Shown: one piece after another, positions 23,386-32,076 of the stretch
How positions within the stretch are numbered: the stretch's first letter is position 1
Layout: each line of letters begins with the position of its first letter
Source of the DNA: Methanolobus profundi
Lineage (GTDB): Archaea; Halobacteriota; Methanosarcinia; Methanosarcinales; Methanosarcinaceae
Direction of reading: 5' to 3'
DNA length: 64,000 nucleotides
Assembly: GCF_900114835.1 (NCBI RefSeq)
Contig: NZ_FOUJ01000001.1
Span: 496,001-560,000, forward strand
Program-made: the position numbers and the translations under genes
The notes under the pieces: generated by a model
Seen by the model: only the letters and a program-made list of their open reading frames with translations
Told to the model about the DNA's origin: nothing
Database searches by the model: none

Positions 23386-24357
23386 TTATTTTATCTTCTC
23401 AAGTATGCTCTTAATTACCTGGTCGGTGCTTGCTCCCCTTCTTTCTGCTTCGAAGGTAAGCACGACCCTGTGCCTGAGCACCGGATATGCCATTGCATCG
23501 ATATCTTCTGCACTGACAAAATTACGTCCCTGTATCAATGCACGTGCCTTTGCTGCAAGAATAAGTCCGATAGAAGCTCTTGGAGATGCACCGTATTCGA
23601 TGTATTCGCTCTTGATACGTGTTGACATGACTATCTGTATTGCCCTGTTCCTTATGTCATCGGCAACAGGTACGTCCCTTGTAAGTCTCTGAAGGTCAAG
23701 TAGTGTATTCTTATTGACCACCTTGCCGACTGTAGGCATTATGGACTTAGTATAACGGTTAACGATCTCGATCTCGTCCTCATAGCTAGGGTAGTCTACC
23801 AGGATCTTGAGCAGGAACCTGTCAAGCTGTGCCTCAGGGAGTGGGAATGTTCCTTCCATCTCGATCGGGTTCTGGGTTGCAAGGATGAAGAACGGCTGTT
23901 CAAGGATGAAAGTGTCGTTACCGACAGTGATCTGTTTCTCCTGCATAGCTTCAAGTAATGCTGACTGTGTCTTTGGTGAAGCACGGTTTATCTCATCAGC
24001 AAGTACTATGTTGGCAAATATTGGTCCCGGCTCGAACTTGAACTCCTTATGTCCGTTACTTTCCTCTATTATATGTGTTCCTGTGATATCTGCAGGCATA
24101 AGGTCAGGTGTACACTGTATCCTGCTGAAGTTCAGGTCCATTGATTTTGATATGGTGGATATTGTAAGTGTCTTTCCAAGACCAGGGTTACTTTCTACCA
24201 GTGCATGTCCGTTACAGAGTATCGAAATGATTATCTGTTCCACTGAATCTTTCTGGCCGACTACTACTTTTCCGATCTCATTGAAAAGTGATGCGAACAT
24301 ATCGCCAGCCATTTTGTATGTTTGGGACAGGTCTCTTGAATTAAGGTCGCTAGCCAT
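23386..24357 (-). CDS. MoxR-family AAA+ ATPase
   Basis: 323 residues, the family size. Walker A is ESNPGLGKTLTI, Walker B is IVLADEINRASPKTQ, sensor 1 lies in FILATQNPIEMEGTFPLPEA, and the C-terminal lid has GASPRASIGLILAAKARA. MoxR ATPases act with VWA proteins as chaperones that insert cofactors or assemble complexes. This is the first gene of a four-gene operon and has its own TATA box just upstream. The ATG follows a GGAG Shine-Dalgarno. Confidence 0.95.
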   Translation of the reverse strand: MASDLNSRDLSQTYKMAGDMFASLFNEIGKVVVGQKDSVEQIIISILCNGHALVESNPGLGKTLTISTISKSMDLNFSRIQCTPDLMPADITGTHIIEESNGHKEFKFEPGPIFANIVLADEINRASPKTQSALLEAMQEKQITVGNDTFILEQPFFILATQNPIEMEGTFPLPEAQLDRFLLKILVDYPSYEDEIEIVNRYTKSIMPTVGKVVNKNTLLDLQRLTRDVPVADDIRNRAIQIVMSTRIKSEYIEYGASPRASIGLILAAKARALIQGRNFVSAEDIDAMAYPVLRHRVVLTFEAERRGASTDQVIKSILEKIK

Positions 24358-24382
24358 CTATTATCTCCTTTATCTTTGTCCT

Positions 24383-24415
24383 GTGAATGTAATTGATGAA
24401 TGTGAATTATATATT
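24383..24415 (-). promoter_or_regulatory. moxR operon promoter
   Basis: On the minus strand AATATATAAT (plus 24406-24415) is a good TATA box. The predicted start is near 24383, giving a leader of about 26 nt to the moxR ATG, with AAGGAGATAATAG carrying the Shine-Dalgarno. This separates the operon from the upstream membrane gene. Confidence 0.5.
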
Positions 24416-24423
24416 TTCATGAT

Positions 24424-25317
24424 CTAGTTGTTAGCCATTTCCTCGAAATAGGACTTGATCACGCTTTCATAGCCTTCAGGCAATTCTTCGTAATATGATT
24501 GTGATGAGATTATACTTATCTCATAAGCTGAGGATCGTTCAAAATCCGTATCCTCTTCTTCGGCATCTTCCTGGTTACTGAATCCGATCCCGCTTCCGGC
24601 CGGAAGTGTCAGGTCCACTTCGGTCCCTTCGACCACAATGATCGCCGTTTCACCTGTCAGGTTCTCTGTACCTGTATTTCCTGCTTCGTTCTCTTCATCA
24701 TCCAATACAACGAAGTCATCCGGATTTTCATTATCATTGCCGGCAAGGTCATTGATAACATCTGCAAGATCATCAGGAGTGAATCCAGTGGTGCGGACAT
24801 CATTATCAACAACATAGACCAGCGTTGCGCTGGAAACAAGTATGATAATAAGTCCGAAAATAACTTTTCCTTTAACAAGAAGTGCAGATGAAGCAACCTG
24901 TTTTACTTTAAGGGACACTGAGTCGAGCAGGTCACTGACTATCAGGTTCTCAGTGGTAGCATTATCATAAGCTGTTCTGAGCTTTTCATGCAGTTCCGGA
25001 TATTTTTCCTCAATAAGGAACAATGCTCTTTTCCTGTCATCACGTAAGTGTCTCAGGAATGTTATTATTATAGATACAAAAGATGCGATAAGTGTCAGTG
25101 CAACGGTCTCAAAAGCAATGTTCATTCCCAGTATGTCATATGATGTACCTGCCTTTACCTCAAAATTGCTCAGGTACTGGAATATCTGGTCCACACCGAT
25201 ATAGAACAACAACAGATACAGAATGATAGCCGTTCCTACAAGATCGAGAAGTTTGTAGATCCTGCGGTAACGCTTAAGTGCTGCTTCCTGTTTTTTTACG
25301 AAATCCCTTACATCCAT
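24424..25317 (-). CDS. Membrane protein upstream of MoxR operon (DUF7502-like?)
   Basis: About 297 residues from an ATG with a GGTG element; a TTG at 25356 would add 13. Hydrophobic spans occur near residues 23-42, 60-80 and 155-175. A charged helical block (RHLRDDRKRALFLIEEKYP) lies between spans 2 and 3. The region after span 3 is very acidic and outside the membrane (NDNENPDDFVVLDDEENEAG). It resembles membrane proteins found beside MoxR operons in haloarchaea and methanogens (DUF7502 is my best guess). It is probably part of the same assembly system. Confidence 0.7.
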   Translation of the reverse strand: MDVRDFVKKQEAALKRYRRIYKLLDLVGTAIILYLLLFYIGVDQIFQYLSNFEVKAGTSYDILGMNIAFETVALTLIASFVSIIITFLRHLRDDRKRALFLIEEKYPELHEKLRTAYDNATTENLIVSDLLDSVSLKVKQVASSALLVKGKVIFGLIIILVSSATLVYVVDNDVRTTGFTPDDLADVINDLAGNDNENPDDFVVLDDEENEAGNTGTENLTGETAIIVVEGTEVDLTLPAGSGIGFSNQEDAEEEDTDFERSSAYEISIISSQSYYEELPEGYESVIKSYFEEMANN

Positions 25318-25361
25318 GGTGGCACCGCTTGTACTATTCTTTAAGGTATTTTCCAAAGCTT

Positions 25362-26234
25362 CTAATTCGACTCACAATGGGAGTCGAATTCAGGGTATGA
25401 ACCCAGCATTTTTAACATCCCGACTTGCGGCTCAATATTATATATAGCATCTTTTATAATTGCATCGCTTATATTTCCTTCGAAGTCGATGTAGAACACA
25501 TAATCCCCAAGTACCTTCTTCGAAGGTCTTGATTCTATTCTTGTAAGATTGATATTGCTCTTTGCGAACTCGCCCAGTATGGAATAAAGTGCACCGGGAC
25601 GGTCACGGTCGAGATATACTATAATAGAGGTCTTATAGGCAATATCCGGATCATCACTTTTTAGTTTGTCTTTAAGTTCGTCATCATCGAGCTTTGTGAT
25701 AACAACAAACCGAGTGTGGTTATGCTTGCGGTCCTGTATATCAGGCATTACAATATTAAGACCATAAACCTCTGCAGTATCAGGTGAAGCAATAGCAGCC
25801 ATCTCCTCGAATTCGGTGGAAAGCTTCGCTGCATGGGATGTGCTTCCAGTTGTCCTGAGCTCAGCATCCGGGAAATGTTCCTTCAGGGAATGGCGACACT
25901 GACCGATACCCTGTGGATGAGAAAGTATGATCTTTATGTCCTCTTTCTTTCCTCTGGAAAGCAGACAATGTTCAATTGTGACAACGGTCTCTCCTATAAT
26001 ATGTGCTTCTCCTTCCATCAGCATATCCATGGTGACCCCTACCGATCCCTCGATAGAATTCTCCATAGGGACCACACCGATGTCGCATCCCCCATCTTCC
26101 AGCAGGAAGAAGACATCCTGTATGTCTGCACAATATTCAAGAACTGCCTCATTCTCCAGTTCCTTCTTTTCTATCCATTGCCTTGCAGCTTTCTCAGTAT
26201 AGGTTCCTTTAGGGCCAAGTACACCAATTATCAT
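25362..26234 (-). CDS. pheA: Prephenate dehydratase
   Basis: Converts prephenate to phenylpyruvate in phenylalanine synthesis. 290 residues from the ATG giving MIIGVLGPKGTYTEKAA, which has a GGGGA element just upstream; a TTG at 26246 would add four. The periplasmic-binding-like catalytic domain has GVVPMENSIEGSVG and the catalytic threonine region in HNHTRFVVI. The C-terminal ACT domain starts at about residue 205 (TSIIVYLDRDRPGALYSILG, then LTRIESRPSKK, the Phe-binding ESRP motif), so feedback inhibition by phenylalanine is expected. Confidence 0.95.
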   Translation of the reverse strand: MIIGVLGPKGTYTEKAARQWIEKKELENEAVLEYCADIQDVFFLLEDGGCDIGVVPMENSIEGSVGVTMDMLMEGEAHIIGETVVTIEHCLLSRGKKEDIKIILSHPQGIGQCRHSLKEHFPDAELRTTGSTSHAAKLSTEFEEMAAIASPDTAEVYGLNIVMPDIQDRKHNHTRFVVITKLDDDELKDKLKSDDPDIAYKTSIIVYLDRDRPGALYSILGEFAKSNINLTRIESRPSKKVLGDYVFYIDFEGNISDAIIKDAIYNIEPQVGMLKMLGSYPEFDSHCESN

Positions 26235-26270
26235 TCTGTTCCCCAATAACTGTAAATTAAAAAAATCTTT

Positions 26271-27455
26271 TCATCCCTGGACTTCAAGTGCTTTCTCTAT
26301 CTTTTTCTCAATATCACTATGCCTGTTGTTCAATAGTGTAATATTCTTCTCAGCATCGAGCAGTGTTTTGATATAAACATCATCCTTTTCATCAGGAAGG
26401 GATGTGATATCAGGAAGGTTCTTCAGCTCCTGTATCTCGGGTTTGATCTCATCTTCTTTGAGAGCCAGGATGGCAAGTTGTTCTTTGAGCTCATTACGTT
26501 TGCTCTCATCGACTATGCTCTTGATATTTTCTTCCATGGTCTTCCTGCGTGATGAGAGTGAGTCTGACGTCTTGTATATCCTGTCAAGCATCTGTGCCAT
26601 GATCGCTTTATCGAATATTATCTCCTCGGTCTTTACCTCCGGTTCAGGTTCCTTCCTGTCCTTGTCCTCGAATATATCCTTTGGTGGCATGCATACGTAG
26701 TCCTCGCTGAACACTCTCTGGTTCATATATGTCGGCGAGACTATCTCTATATCGGAATCATGAAGTGAATCAATGACCTTCTTCTTGAAGTCAGAACGTG
26801 CCGTTATGATACCTTCTATGTCTTTGAGCAAGCCTCCGACCTTGTAACTAATGGAGAAATCCCCGAGCTTTTCAACGTGAACAAAAGGATTCTCTAAGCC
26901 TGCTTTTTCTGCTGCCTGTAGTAAACTTTTCTCGATATCCTTGCGGGATACATTGTAACCCAGAGAAACGCTTGTAGTTATGATGGTCCCTGATGACCTG
27001 ATGGTCTTGAGGGGTTTTGATACAAGCGTCAGGTTAGGTATTGTAATAAGGTCCCTGTCAACGGACTGTATCTGCGTGTGCAGGAAATATATCTCAGTGA
27101 CCCTTCCAAAGGTACTATCCGTCTTAATAAAATCCCCAACCTTGAAAGGATGTATCAGACGAAGCATGATCCCTGCCATTGCATTTGCCACAAAAGTTGT
27201 GGATGAGAATGCGATAATAGCACCGATAACTATACTGACAAAAGTGAGTACAAGGTTCTTATCTTCAACATCGATAGGCAGGGTGAAGACAATAAAAAGT
27301 ATTCCTATAACGAAAATAGCAACGAAGATTAACTGCTGTATTATTCTCTCTCTTGCAAAAAGGTTCCTCTTCCTGAACAGGAAATCAAATAAAAGCACCA
27401 GCAAGAGAGTGATCACCAATGATATCATGCTTGGTATGAATAGCTCTATGTCCAT
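26271..27455 (-). CDS. MscS-family mechanosensitive channel
   Basis: A small-conductance mechanosensitive channel of 394 residues. Three hydrophobic spans cover about 8-30, 42-62 and 70-98. The pore-lining third helix continues into AGIMLRLIHPFKVGDFIKTD, followed by the beta domain with GRVTEIYFLHTQIQSVDRD and TIPNLTLVSKP, the MscS signature. A C-terminal extension of about 130 residues is charged and coiled-coil (SSRRKTMEENIKSIVDESKR), longer than in E. coli MscS. The start has GGAGAGAAGAC before ATG. It is upstream of pheA by 24 nt and may be cotranscribed. Confidence 0.92.
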   Translation of the reverse strand: MDIELFIPSMISLVITLLLVLLFDFLFRKRNLFARERIIQQLIFVAIFVIGILFIVFTLPIDVEDKNLVLTFVSIVIGAIIAFSSTTFVANAMAGIMLRLIHPFKVGDFIKTDSTFGRVTEIYFLHTQIQSVDRDLITIPNLTLVSKPLKTIRSSGTIITTSVSLGYNVSRKDIEKSLLQAAEKAGLENPFVHVEKLGDFSISYKVGGLLKDIEGIITARSDFKKKVIDSLHDSDIEIVSPTYMNQRVFSEDYVCMPPKDIFEDKDRKEPEPEVKTEEIIFDKAIMAQMLDRIYKTSDSLSSRRKTMEENIKSIVDESKRNELKEQLAILALKEDEIKPEIQELKNLPDITSLPDEKDDVYIKTLLDAEKNITLLNNRHSDIEKKIEKALEVQG

Positions 27456-27522
27456 GTCTTCTCTCCTGTTATCTTCCCGGATACTTACTAAATAATGATA
27501 ATCTCATAATATATATAATGTG

Positions 27523-27567
27523 GATCAGATGTGATCTCTCTGAGCAAAGACTGATAATTATCTGATC
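27523..27567. repeat. 8-bp inverted repeat at the deaminase 3' end
   Basis: GATCAGAT (27523-27530) and ATCTGATC (27560-27567) are perfect complements with a 29-nt loop. The right arm covers the deaminase stop codon. It lies beside the mscS TATA region (about 27507-27517). Either a 3'-end hairpin or a regulatory site is possible. Confidence 0.4.
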
Positions 27568-28042
27568 AGTACATCTGTTTGTCACTCTTCTCAGACCATT
27601 CCCTGAGAAGTTCGAGACATTTTTCCCTGTCCGTATTGATCAGCTCAAGTTCCACTTCCTTTTCTTCTCCACGGATATATCTGTAAAACAGACTGTCATC
27701 AAAACCAATATCTGCCACATCATCTTTGTCAGATCCATAATACACGGTCCTGATGCGTGCCCAGTAGATGGCTGCAAGGCACATTGGACATGGCTGTGAG
27801 CTTGTGTAGATAACACAATCTGAAAGGTCGAACCTCTCCAGAGTAGCAGATGCTTCCCTGATGGCAAGTATCTCTGCATGGGCTGTCGGGTCGTTGGTTC
27901 TCAGTACTTCATTGTGTGTTCTTGATAGTATCTTCCCATCTTTCACCACAATTGCTCCGAAAGGTCCTCCGTGGTTATGCCTCATTCCCTTGCGTGCTTC
28001 ATCGATAGCCATTTCCATGAAGTTGTTCATGGACAATATCAT
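27566..28042 (-). CDS. Guanine-deaminase-like nucleoside deaminase
   Basis: A zinc cytidine/deoxycytidylate deaminase-fold enzyme of 158 residues. The zinc motifs are HAEILAIREA (His and the catalytic Glu) and PCPMCLAAIYW (two Cys). The AIYWAR stretch and the C-terminal GFDDSLFYRYI resemble GuaD of Bacillus subtilis more than TadA, so deamination of guanine to xanthine is the best guess; a tRNA adenosine deaminase role is less likely. The start could be either ATG of MILSMNNFMEM. It is divergent from the DUF4405 gene across 392 nt. Confidence 0.88.
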   Translation of the reverse strand: MILSMNNFMEMAIDEARKGMRHNHGGPFGAIVVKDGKILSRTHNEVLRTNDPTAHAEILAIREASATLERFDLSDCVIYTSSQPCPMCLAAIYWARIRTVYYGSDKDDVADIGFDDSLFYRYIRGEEKEVELELINTDREKCLELLREWSEKSDKQMY

Positions 28043-28226
28043 TGTCTATTTGTTTTTAAGTGCAGTGGTATCATTCATTGAAAATGGCACATATGCAGGA
28101 TATGAAGCTTTATCTCTGCTTTATACGTCTACAGATCAAATTATGAGCTTTTGATGTGATTTTAAAACTTTGAACAACTTGTATTCATAATTAAAGCTTT
28201 ATTATCACTTTTTAATTGTAAGTATC

Positions 28227-28353
28227 TTTATATTTGCAGTTTCGAATCTGGGAAGTGTGAAGATCACATGGACGATACCACCAACCAACGTTACCACCAC
28301 AAACCATCATCACCGTACCACCATACATGTCGTACACCAACATGTGATCTCAC
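28227..28353 (+). ncRNA. Candidate RNA A: terminal-stem RNA with C/A-rich loop
   Basis: TATA-like TTTATATT (28227-28234) is centred 26-27 nt before GTG-a-AGATCACATG (28257-28270). This arm pairs with CATGTGATCT-CAC (28341-28353): 10 perfect pairs, one bulge, three more. The 70-nt loop has almost no G and carries repeated ACCACC and GTACCACC. TTTTATT follows the 3' arm. The predicted RNA is about 97 nt, with its 5' end at the stem base. It may be a free small RNA or the leader of the DUF4405 gene 82 nt downstream. A 35-codon His-rich ORF (28268-28375) overlaps but lacks a clear ribosome site. Confidence 0.5.
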
Positions 28354-28434
28354 TTTTATTCATATCATAAACTGATCAATATCCGCAATTACAGGAAACA
28401 GAAAAGAAATAGCATAAAAAAAGGAGTTGGAAAA

Positions 28435-28752
28435 ATGAAGAAAAATACACTCAATTATATAGTGGACCTCCCACTATTGGCACAGTCTGTCATAGTAAGC
28501 GTTACAGGAGTTGTCCTGATGTATGGAAGCCATGGAACAAGTTTCCTTGGATTTGACAGCAGGGAGTTACTCCACATGCATGAACAGATAGGTATCCTGA
28601 TGGTTGCTTTCTCACTTATACATGTAGTATTGCACTGGAAGTGGATGGCATGCACAACAAAGAACTTCCTTACAGGTAAGAGCGTTTCATCTGCAACCAG
28701 TAAGAACGGATCATTTGTACAATGTGAAGTAGCAACTCCGGTTGAAGACTAA
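28435..28752 (+). CDS. Small DUF4405-like membrane protein
   Basis: 105 residues. Two hydrophobic helices (about 12-32 and 48-68) are separated by a loop. Histidines fall on helix 2 and its ends (LLHMHEQIG, LIHVVLHWKW), in the style of DUF4405 and cytochrome b561-like heme ligands. The last third is polar with two cysteines. An AAGGAG Shine-Dalgarno lies 9 nt before the ATG. A membrane electron-transfer role with heme is a guess from the histidine pattern. The leader contains candidate RNA A. A strong terminator follows. Confidence 0.7.
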   Translation: MKKNTLNYIVDLPLLAQSVIVSVTGVVLMYGSHGTSFLGFDSRELLHMHEQIGILMVAFSLIHVVLHWKWMACTTKNFLTGKSVSSATSKNGSFVQCEVATPVED

Positions 28753-28785
28753 ATTTACCAATTAACCTTTTAATGTATTCAGGTC

Positions 28786-28821
28786 GATGTCTGGTCTTCC
28801 AGACATCCTAATTCTATTTTT
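28786..28821 (+). terminator. Strong hairpin terminator after DUF4405 gene
   Basis: GATGTCTGG (28786-28794), loop tctt, CCAGACATC (28799-28807): nine perfect pairs followed within 10 nt by a run of T (28816-28821). The preceding TAATGTATTCAGGTCGAT matches the sequence at 41096-41113 at 17 of 18 bases. Confidence 0.75.
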
Positions 28822-28883
28822 CAGGGTACCATAAAGCTATTTATCCCTTAGTGCGTTTTTCTGTATAATATAGAGGTAGAACA

Positions 28884-30404
28884 ATGCAGCTAAAAGTACA
28901 GCCTATTGATATCAAGGTCGGCAAATACAAAGTGGTTCTGAATACCATCGATGCCAAGGAACTTGGAGTGAATGAAGGAGACAGGGTCAGGATAAAGGAT
29001 CACACCATCCTCACGGCGATTGTTGATTTTACAGAGGATATGATAGCTCCGGGAATGGTAGGACTGTATCATGAAGTTCAGGAACAGCTTCAGAAGGAAT
29101 GGACCGAGACTGTGGAGGTCGAGCCTGCAGATAAACCGAAGTCTGCCCGAATCATCAGGAAAGTGATGGATGGTCATAAGCTGGAGAGGGATGAGGTATA
29201 TGAGCTTGTGAAGGACATAGTTGAGGAGAATCTCAATGACATCGAACTTGCTGCTTTCCTCACTGCTACTTATATTAAAGACATGACCGAAGATGAGACC
29301 GAATGGCTCACCAAGGCAATGATCGAGACCGGTGAACGTATAGAGTTCAGCACCTCACCTATCATGGACAAGCATTCGATCGGTGGTGTTCCTGGTAACA
29401 AGATCTCACTTCTTATTGTTCCTATCGTCGCAGCCAATGGTCTTCTCATCCCTAAGACAAGTTCCCGTGCTATAACCGGTGCAGGAGGTACCGCAGATCT
29501 CATGGAGATCCTTGCTCCTGTGGAATTCACAGCTAAGCAGATAAAAGAGATGACCGAGAAGGTCGGTGGAGTAATAGTATGGGGAGGTGCAACGAATATC
29601 GCACCTGCTGATGATAAGCTAATAAGGATAGAGTATCCTCTTTCTATCGACCCTCACTGCCAGTTGTTGGCATCCATTCTTGCTAAAAAGGGTGCTGTAG
29701 GTGCCCAGAAGGTTGTAATGGACCTTCCTACAGGCGCAGGTACGAAATTACCGGATGTAAAGTCCGCAAGAAAACTCGCCAGGGATCTCATAAGTCTTGG
29801 AGAACGCCTTGGAATGGATGTGGATTGTGCTCTTACCTATGGTGCATCTCCGGTAGGAAGGACAGTTGGTCCTGCACTTGAGGTCATAGAGGCTCTTAAG
29901 GTCCTTGAAACAATGGAAGGCCCTAACAGTCTTATTGAGAAGAGTGCTGTCCTTGCTGGTATGCTGCTTGAGATGGGCGGAGCGGCTGCAAAAGGACAGG
30001 GACGTGAACTTGCCCTTGAAACATTGAAGAACGGCAAGGCTCTGGCAAAGTTCAAGGAGATCATAGAGATACAGGGTGGCAATCCCAATGTGACCCATAA
30101 GGACATTCCAGTGGGTCAGTTCACAGCAGAACTTACTGCACCGACCAATGGTTATATTCTTGAGTTCCACAACAAACGTATCGTGCAGATCGCAAGGCTT
30201 GCAGGTGCACCAAATGATAAGGGTGCAGGTGTCAGGATACACAAAAAGCGTGGTGAATCCGTTGAAGAAGGTAAACCTGTCCTGACCATCTATGCTGAGA
30301 AGGAAGAAAAGCTTGCAGAAGCTATCAAGAATGCAAGGGAAGATATACCAATAGTCGTGGAAGGTATGCTTCTTGAGAAGGTAGCTGACATAACCGAAGT
30401 CTGA
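28884..30404 (+). CDS. AMP phosphorylase
   Basis: Phosphorolyses AMP (also CMP, UMP) to ribose 1,5-bisphosphate and base, the entry step of the archaeal nucleotide-salvage pathway toward form III RuBisCO (family knowledge). 506 residues, full length. The first 85 residues are the archaeal-specific N-terminal domain. The thymidine-phosphorylase-like core has the phosphate loop KHSIGGVPGNKISLL and TSSRAITGAGGTADLMEIL. The C-terminal domain has VRIHKKRGESVEEGKPVLTI. Neither R15P isomerase nor RuBisCO is in this window. trm56 starts 5 nt after the stop. Confidence 0.95.
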   Translation: MQLKVQPIDIKVGKYKVVLNTIDAKELGVNEGDRVRIKDHTILTAIVDFTEDMIAPGMVGLYHEVQEQLQKEWTETVEVEPADKPKSARIIRKVMDGHKLERDEVYELVKDIVEENLNDIELAAFLTATYIKDMTEDETEWLTKAMIETGERIEFSTSPIMDKHSIGGVPGNKISLLIVPIVAANGLLIPKTSSRAITGAGGTADLMEILAPVEFTAKQIKEMTEKVGGVIVWGGATNIAPADDKLIRIEYPLSIDPHCQLLASILAKKGAVGAQKVVMDLPTGAGTKLPDVKSARKLARDLISLGERLGMDVDCALTYGASPVGRTVGPALEVIEALKVLETMEGPNSLIEKSAVLAGMLLEMGGAAAKGQGRELALETLKNGKALAKFKEIIEIQGGNPNVTHKDIPVGQFTAELTAPTNGYILEFHNKRIVQIARLAGAPNDKGAGVRIHKKRGESVEEGKPVLTIYAEKEEKLAEAIKNAREDIPIVVEGMLLEKVADITEV

Positions 30405-30409
30405 TCGAT

Positions 30410-30940
30410 ATGCCAAAAGAGATAGTAATTCTAAGACTTGGTCATCGTCCTCAGAGGGATAAGAGGATAACCACTCATGTGGGTCTGACCGCCAGGGCCT
30501 TTGGTGCAAAGGGTATGCTCCTTGCATCGGAGGACCAGAAACTTGCTGACAACATAGCCGACGTTTCAACGAGATGGGGAGGCAATTTCTATGTTGAGAA
30601 TAACGTCAGCTGGAAAGCAGAGATAAATAAGTGGAAAGATGCTGGTGGAAAGGTCTGCCATCTGTCAATGTATGGCATCAACCTCCCTGATGCTGTCCCT
30701 GAAATAAAGGAATGCGAGAAGCTCATGGTTGTCGTAGGTGCTGAGAAAGTGCCTTTTGAGATCTATGAGATGGCCGACTGGAATGTTGCAGTAGGTAATC
30801 AGCCACATTCAGAGGTTGCTGCTGTTGCAGTAACGCTTGACAGGATAGCTGAGACCGACCATCTTCGCGATGAGTTCGAAGGCGGGGAATTGACAATAGT
30901 TCCTGAGAAATGTGGCAAGAAGGTCATTGATAACAGGTAA
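30410..30940 (+). CDS. trm56: tRNA (cytidine(56)-2'-O)-methyltransferase
   Basis: SPOUT-class enzyme that methylates the 2'-OH of C56 in the T-loop of archaeal tRNAs. 176 residues, the family size. It opens with VILRLGHRPQRDKRITTHVGLTARAFGAKG, the Trm56 signature start. The knot region is KLMVVVGAEKVPFEIYEMAD followed by NVAVGNQPHSEVAAVAVTLD. It is 5 nt downstream of the AMP phosphorylase gene, so the two are cotranscribed. It converges on the small acidic protein gene at 30957. Confidence 0.95.
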   Translation: MPKEIVILRLGHRPQRDKRITTHVGLTARAFGAKGMLLASEDQKLADNIADVSTRWGGNFYVENNVSWKAEINKWKDAGGKVCHLSMYGINLPDAVPEIKECEKLMVVVGAEKVPFEIYEMADWNVAVGNQPHSEVAAVAVTLDRIAETDHLRDEFEGGELTIVPEKCGKKVIDNR

Positions 30941-30956
30941 AGGTCAGTTTAAAATA

Positions 30957-31139
30957 TTATTCTTCAGGGTCCCTTTTCACCGAGGGTCCCCTGTATATCC
31001 TTCTTCTTTCATAGTCACCATAACCACGATGTTTTGGATCCTCTCTTCTCTTCAGATGCTTTTCGAACAATTCCTCAAGCTCATCCTCATCGATCTCTTC
31101 ATCGCTTAGCTTGTTATGTTCTTCTTTTTCTGCTGGCAT
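30957..31139 (-). CDS. Small charged hypothetical protein
   Basis: 60 residues from ATG at 31139; a TTG at 31157 overlapping the upstream stop as TTGA would add six and could mark translational coupling. The N-terminal half is acidic (DEEIDEDELEELFEKHLKR), probably one helix; the C-terminal half is basic and Arg/Tyr-rich (RGYGDYERRRIYRGPSVKR). I see no known fold. It follows the Nif3-like gene on the same strand and is likely in its operon. Confidence 0.6.
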   Translation of the reverse strand: MPAEKEEHNKLSDEEIDEDELEELFEKHLKRREDPKHRGYGDYERRRIYRGPSVKRDPEE

Positions 31140-31153
31140 ACTGATCAGTTCTA

Positions 31154-31894
31154 TCAAAGAGTTCTTATGAGTGGGTCATGGTCGATGAATTCAACATCAA
31201 GCTTAAGCTTTTCAGCAAGTACAGGACACAGTTCTTCCATTCCTGGATTCTCTGTAGCATAGTGCGTTGCATCCACCAGCAACATATCACTATAGGAACG
31301 TATTATATCATGTTTTATTTCTGATGAGATGTAGGCATCTGCTCCATATTCTCTTGCTGTTTCAATGTACTCTGACCTGAAACCGCTTCCTCCGAATACC
31401 ATTACAGTGCTTATCTCTTCTTTATTCCCTGTGTATTGTATGTGTGTGTTCAGGCTTTTTGAGACATGATTGACAAATGTATCTTTAGAACACGGACTTA
31501 TCTTCCCTATCCTTCCGATAGGTGTTTCCTGTATATCTGACAATCCTAATCTGTTGGCAAGGGCATCGTTGATCCCTCCTTTTGCCTTATCGAAGTTAGT
31601 GTGCATGGAGTACAATGAGATATCATTGTCAAGTGCTATCTTCAGGCTGTCTGCCAGTTTCCTGTCGATGCAATTGATCGAATGGAAAATAAGTGTGTGA
31701 TGAGTTATAAGAAGGTCTGCATCTATCATAGCAGCTCTGTTCAATACATATTCAGTTGGGTCAAGTGCCACAGCTATCTTTTTGACATCATTCTGAAGAT
31801 CAAGTGTAAGGCCTATCCTTCCAATATCGAATTCTTCTGCAAGCTCGGGAGGTGCTATCTCTTCAAGGACCGGGATGACGTCTTTCAAATGCAT
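31154..31894 (-). CDS. Nif3-like dinuclear metal-centre protein
   Basis: 246 residues, the short form without the PII-like insert. The metal ligands of the Nif3/YbgI family are visible: DADLLITHHTLIFH near residue 60, SMHTNFDKAKGGIND near 97, and late DATHYATENPGMEEL. Members are annotated as GTP cyclohydrolase type 2 homologues, but the true reaction is unsettled. The ORF is complete. It is divergent from the KaiC-like gene; the 182-nt gap is AT-rich and holds both promoters. Confidence 0.9.
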   Translation of the reverse strand: MHLKDVIPVLEEIAPPELAEEFDIGRIGLTLDLQNDVKKIAVALDPTEYVLNRAAMIDADLLITHHTLIFHSINCIDRKLADSLKIALDNDISLYSMHTNFDKAKGGINDALANRLGLSDIQETPIGRIGKISPCSKDTFVNHVSKSLNTHIQYTGNKEEISTVMVFGGSGFRSEYIETAREYGADAYISSEIKHDIIRSYSDMLLVDATHYATENPGMEELCPVLAEKLKLDVEFIDHDPLIRTL

Positions 31895-32076
31895 AAAAAA
31901 TGGATAAATTCTAACCGATTTGAATCTGTCGGGAACATACTCTCGCGACGCATATTTATTAACTGACTATTATTTTATTTATGTGTATACAATCGAAGCA
32001 TTCAAATAGGTGCACAGTATAATTATAAATGATTATTATATTATAGACGGTATTATTAAATAGTCGAGGATAGGTC

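Noticed and set aside
28268-28375. A 35-codon histidine-rich ORF in candidate RNA A
   Set aside because: It has no clear ribosome site, its His content follows from CAC repeats in the RNA loop, and RNA B has no equivalent ORF. I prefer the RNA reading.
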